Position numbers and translations under genes: made by a program. From Clostridiales bacterium (GTDB lineage: Bacteria; Bacillota; Clostridia; Lachnospirales; Lachnospiraceae), in assembly GCA_019423835.1 (NCBI GenBank), contig JAHZAR010000020.1:5321-13271 (forward strand): a DNA stretch of 7,951 bases. The letters are read 5' to 3'. The notes under the pieces are model-generated. The model saw only the letters and a program-made list of their open reading frames with translations, was not told the DNA's origin and did not search any database. This document shows, piece by piece, positions 5,109-7,951 of the stretch (position 1 is its first letter; each line of letters starts with the position of its first letter).

Positions 5109-6746
5109 ATGAATGTAACAGACCTACTTGGCCTTCTCGGAGGCCTGGCCCTCTTTCTCTACGGAATGCAGATGATGAGCGCCGGACTGGAAGACGCGGC
5201 AGGCAACAGGATGAAACAGATTCTGGAACGCCTTACGGCCAACCGCTTTCTCGGTGTGGCTGTGGGTGCCGGAATCACAGCTGTCATTCAGTCATCCTCT
5301 GCCACCACTGTCATGGTCGTCGGATTCGTAAATTCCGGAATGATGACACTGAAGCAGGCAGTATGGATTATCATGGGCGCCAACATCGGAACCACCATCA
5401 CGGGACAGCTCATTGCCCTCGATGTGGGAGCGCTGGCCCCTCTCTTTGCCTTTGTCGGCGTTGTGTTCATCGTGTTTGTGAAAAAGATCGTCTTCCACCA
5501 TTACGGCCAGATCATTGCCGGACTGGGTATCCTGTTCATCGGAATGGAGATGATGAGCTCAGCCATGATGCCTCTTCGCGATTCACCGGCCTTTGTGGAT
5601 CTGGTGTCCAACTTCAGCAACCCGTTTATCGGCATTCTGGCCGGAGCAGCCTTCACTGCACTGATCCAGTCCTCCTCCGCTTCTGTAGGTATTCTGCAGG
5701 CCTTAGCTGTCAGCGGAGTCATCGGACTTCCCACTGCCGTGTATGTCCTCTTCGGCCAGAACATCGGAACCTGCATCACAGCCGTCCTGGCCTCCATCGG
5801 AACCAGCCGGAACGCGAAGCGCACTACTGTGATTCATCTGATGTTTAATATTATCGGCACTGTCCTCTTCACTGCTGTCTGTATGGCCACACCCCTTACA
5901 GACTTCATGGTGTCGCTGACTCCCGATAAGCCGGCGGCCCAGATTGCCAATATGCACACGCTGTTCAACATTGTCACAACACTGCTGCTCCTCCCCTTTG
6001 GAACGCATCTGGCAAAGCTGGCCACAAAGATCCTTCCTGATCGGGGAACCGAGGACACAGACACAATGCACCTTGCCTACATACATCCGATGGAGTCCTC
6101 CAAGGATCATCAGATCGGTTCCTCTGCCATTGTAATCGGAAGTGTCCGCCGGGAGCTTGGCCGCATGGCTGCCATGGCTGCCGATAATGTGAGCCGCAGC
6201 TTCCAGGCTGTAATAGACGGGACCCCTGACTCGCTTCCCCAGGTGGAGGAGACTGAGGAGTACATTGATTTCCTGAACAAGGAGATTTCCAAATACATCT
6301 CCCACTCCATTGCCTTTGAGGCCAACGAAAAGGACTCCGCTCTCATCAGCGCCTTCTTCAAGATTTCCGGAAATCTTGAGCGGATCGGCGATCACGCAGT
6401 CAATATCTGCGAATACACCAAGCGGATGCAGGAAAAGAGAATCTCTTTTTCCGAGCAGGCAAAAAGCGAAATTTCCCAGATGCAGACTGTCTGTGCCTCT
6501 TCCATGAAGCTGCTTCTTTCCATGGAGGAGTTATCCGTATCCTCTCTCTCTGAGGTGGCTGCCCTGGAGCAGAAGATCGATGATATGACGGATCTGTTCC
6601 GCCAGAACCAGTTTAAGCGCATGCAGAAGGGAACCTGTTCAGACGAAGCGTGCATCCTCTATTCTGAAATGCTCACCGACTTTGAGCGAATTGGAGATCA
6701 CATGCTGAATATCGGACAGGAGCTGGCCCTCTCCTCACCGGAATAG
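5109..6746 (+). CDS. Na+/phosphate cotransporter with C-terminal PhoU-like domain (545 aa)
   Basis: This protein belongs to the bacterial Na/Pi cotransporter family (related to NptA and to mammalian type II carriers), predicted to take up inorganic phosphate with Na+ across the inner membrane. The membrane part has the characteristic inverted duplication: QSSSATT (61-67) with GANIGTT (90-96) in the first half, and QSSSASV (187-193) with GQNIGTC (216-222) in the second. The QSSS motifs are the family's transport signature. Helices run from about residue 5 to 310. Residues about 340-545 form a soluble helical PhoU-like domain carrying two ERIGDH motifs (424-429 and 526-531), the metal-binding motif of PhoU. 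This architecture is common in Firmicutes and Bacteroidetes and suggests regulation of the carrier by its own PhoU tail. The start at ATG 5109 is chosen from the ribosome binding site and the family N-terminus. It is the first gene of the plus-strand unit, 45 bases before the YtvI-like gene. Confidence 0.95.
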   Translation: MNVTDLLGLLGGLALFLYGMQMMSAGLEDAAGNRMKQILERLTANRFLGVAVGAGITAVIQSSSATTVMVVGFVNSGMMTLKQAVWIIMGANIGTTITGQLIALDVGALAPLFAFVGVVFIVFVKKIVFHHYGQIIAGLGILFIGMEMMSSAMMPLRDSPAFVDLVSNFSNPFIGILAGAAFTALIQSSSASVGILQALAVSGVIGLPTAVYVLFGQNIGTCITAVLASIGTSRNAKRTTVIHLMFNIIGTVLFTAVCMATPLTDFMVSLTPDKPAAQIANMHTLFNIVTTLLLLPFGTHLAKLATKILPDRGTEDTDTMHLAYIHPMESSKDHQIGSSAIVIGSVRRELGRMAAMAADNVSRSFQAVIDGTPDSLPQVEETEEYIDFLNKEISKYISHSIAFEANEKDSALISAFFKISGNLERIGDHAVNICEYTKRMQEKRISFSEQAKSEISQMQTVCASSMKLLLSMEELSVSSLSEVAALEQKIDDMTDLFRQNQFKRMQKGTCSDEACILYSEMLTDFERIGDHMLNIGQELALSSPE

Positions 6747-6751
6747 CTGAA

Positions 6752-6768
6752 ACAGGGCTGCGCCCTGT
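6752..6768 (+). other. Intercistronic GC-rich hairpin
   Basis: ACAGGGC (6752-6758) and GCCCTGT (6762-6768) form a perfect 7-base stem with a TGC loop, beginning 5 bases after the Na/Pi stop codon. The downstream sequence GATTTATC lacks a real T run, so it is probably an RNA-stability or partial-termination element rather than a full terminator. It ends 12 bases before the ribosome binding site of the next gene. Confidence 0.5.
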
Positions 6769-6791
6769 GATTTATCTCAGAAAGGACTTTC

Positions 6792-7922
6792 ATGGAAATA
6801 CAGAAACGCAAGAATTTTATTATCAATTTTTTATATTTCGCCATCATACTTCTGGCCGCCTTTGTACTCATCAAATACGGCCTTCCTATGGTAGCCCCGT
6901 TCGCGGCAGGCTTTGTCATTGCCTATCTTCTCCGGCCGCCGATCTGCTTTCTGTCTGAGCGGCTGCGGGTAAAGAAGAAGGCGGCAGCAATTTTCACTGT
7001 GCTTGTCTTTTACTGCACCATCGGACTTCTGATCTTCCTTATGGGCATTAAGGCATTTTCGGCTGCAAGGGGCTTTCTCTTTAACCTTCCCGCCCTCTAT
7101 GCCTCCCATGTGGAACCGATTTTAAGCGATATCTACAGTGGAATTGAGCAGTCCTTCCTCCATATGGATCCTGCGCTTCTGGCGGCTCTTGAAGAAATGA
7201 TGACTCAGTTTTCCCAGTCCCTGGGACAGATGGTTTCAAGCCTTTCCGGACTTGCCATGGGCTATGTGTCCGGCGTGGCCTCCTCTCTGCCGGGACTATT
7301 TATCAGCCTGCTGCTGCTAATTATCTCCACCTTTTTTATATCGGCTGACTACGAACGGCTGACCGGTTTCTGCCTGCTTCAGCTGGATGAAAAAAGGCGG
7401 GAGGTATTTCTGCTGATTAAGGAATATGTGGTGGGCACTCTGTTTGTCTGCATCCGTTCCTACGCCCTGATTATGAGTATCACTTTTCTGGAGCTCTCCA
7501 TCGGCCTGACCGTGGCGGGTATAGAAAATTCCATTCTCATCGCCTTCCTGATCGCCATTTTTGACATTCTTCCGGTCCTGGGAACGGGAGGCGTTATGAT
7601 CCCCTGGGTCGTTTTGGAAGCGCTTAAGAGGAATTTTTCTCTGGCTCTGGCGCTGCTTCTTGTCTACCTCTTTGTCACGGTAGTCCGGAATATCATTGAG
7701 CCAAAGATTGTGGGCGCGCAGATTGGCCTCCACCCGGTTGTCACCCTGTCCAGCATGTTTGTGGGCGCACAGCTTTTCGGGGTTCTGGGCCTGTTCGGCT
7801 TCCCCATCTGTCTGTCCCTCCTGCGCTACCTCAATGAAAACGGCGTAATCCGGCTGTTTCGGACGGAAGAAAATACGAACAGCCGCCAGGACAGCAAAAG
7901 CGAATCTGATAAAAAAATCTGA
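6792..7922 (+). CDS. ytvI: AI-2E family (PerM/YtvI-like) membrane protein (376 aa)
   Basis: This is a polytopic membrane protein of the AI-2E/UPF0118 family, closest in layout to the sporulation integral membrane protein YtvI of Bacillus and Clostridia. Helices are visible at about 11-29, 31-47, 64-86, 165-184, 212-240, 245-275, 280-300 and 318-345, with an amphipathic segment (about 95-160) between the third and fourth, as usual for this family. Conserved landmarks are the early KYGLPMVAPFAAGFVIAYLLRP (28-49), FDILPVLGTGG (257-267), EPKIVG (303-308) and IGLHPV (311-316). The tail after about 355 is hydrophilic. AAAGGA (6781-6786) lies 5 bases before the ATG. It follows the Na/Pi gene closely and probably shares its transcript. 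Family members have been linked to signal export, Na+/H+ exchange or spore formation, so the biochemical role is uncertain; the symbol reflects overall resemblance and is tentative. Only 29 bases remain after the stop, with nothing recognisable in them. Confidence 0.9.
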   Translation: MEIQKRKNFIINFLYFAIILLAAFVLIKYGLPMVAPFAAGFVIAYLLRPPICFLSERLRVKKKAAAIFTVLVFYCTIGLLIFLMGIKAFSAARGFLFNLPALYASHVEPILSDIYSGIEQSFLHMDPALLAALEEMMTQFSQSLGQMVSSLSGLAMGYVSGVASSLPGLFISLLLLIISTFFISADYERLTGFCLLQLDEKRREVFLLIKEYVVGTLFVCIRSYALIMSITFLELSIGLTVAGIENSILIAFLIAIFDILPVLGTGGVMIPWVVLEALKRNFSLALALLLVYLFVTVVRNIIEPKIVGAQIGLHPVVTLSSMFVGAQLFGVLGLFGFPICLSLLRYLNENGVIRLFRTEENTNSRQDSKSESDKKI

Positions 7923-7951
7923 CAGGGTCTGAGCCACTGCCGGCTGGAGCT

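Noticed and set aside
5703..6395. Long open frame of 230 codons on the minus strand opposite the Na/Pi transporter.
   Set aside because: It is a shadow of a certain gene, with no recognisable domain and a composition typical of antisense frames.
7317..7937. Open frame of 206 codons on the minus strand opposite the YtvI-like gene.
   Set aside because: It is highly charged low-complexity sequence antisense to a well-supported membrane protein.
1..7951. Mobile elements, CRISPR arrays, tRNA or rRNA genes, toxin-antitoxin or phage-defence genes.
   Set aside because: No transposase or integrase frames, no regularly spaced repeats, no RNA-gene signatures; all large frames are accounted for by transporter, flippase, VOC or SBP families.

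Overview
The window looks like ordinary chromosomal DNA from an anaerobic spore-forming member of the Clostridia, most likely a Lachnospiraceae-type gut organism. This is inferred from moderate GC content, strong AGGAGG-type ribosome binding sites, a SpoVB/MurJ-family flippase, a YtvI-type AI-2E membrane protein, and a Na+/Pi cotransporter with a PhoU tail. No taxonomic search was possible. There are no rRNA or tRNA genes, insertion sequences, CRISPR arrays, prophage genes or recognisable defence genes.

Layout. Left part, minus strand, read right to left: a SpoVB/MurJ-like lipid-linked oligosaccharide flippase (3023-4666), a MATE-family efflux protein (1527-2909), a small glyoxalase/VOC protein (1095-1478) ending at a good rho-independent terminator (1035-1086), and, under its own near-consensus promoter (910-938), an amino-acid ABC transporter substrate-binding lipoprotein that runs off the left edge (1-836). 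Right part, plus strand: a Na+/phosphate cotransporter with a C-terminal PhoU-like domain (5109-6746) and a YtvI-like AI-2E/PerM membrane protein (6792-7922). The two blocks diverge from a 442-base intergenic region (4667-5108).

How the genes relate. Five of the six proteins act at the cell envelope: solute capture (SBP), drug or metabolite export (MATE), lipid-linked sugar flipping (SpoVB-like), phosphate uptake (Na/Pi) and a sporulation-type membrane protein (YtvI). The VOC protein is the only predicted cytosolic enzyme. MATE and VOC are 48 bases apart with no terminator between them and are probably co-transcribed. The Na/Pi and YtvI genes are 45 bases apart and probably share a transcript, with a small GC-rich hairpin between them. 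The SBP gene is separated from the VOC gene by a terminator and a promoter.

I do not see an undescribed biological system in the coding content. The least explained sequence is regulatory: repeats overlapping the SBP promoter and start site, paired GTGTACAGAA repeats around a possible MATE promoter, and a 21-base dyad plus an 11-base direct repeat in the divergent intergenic region.
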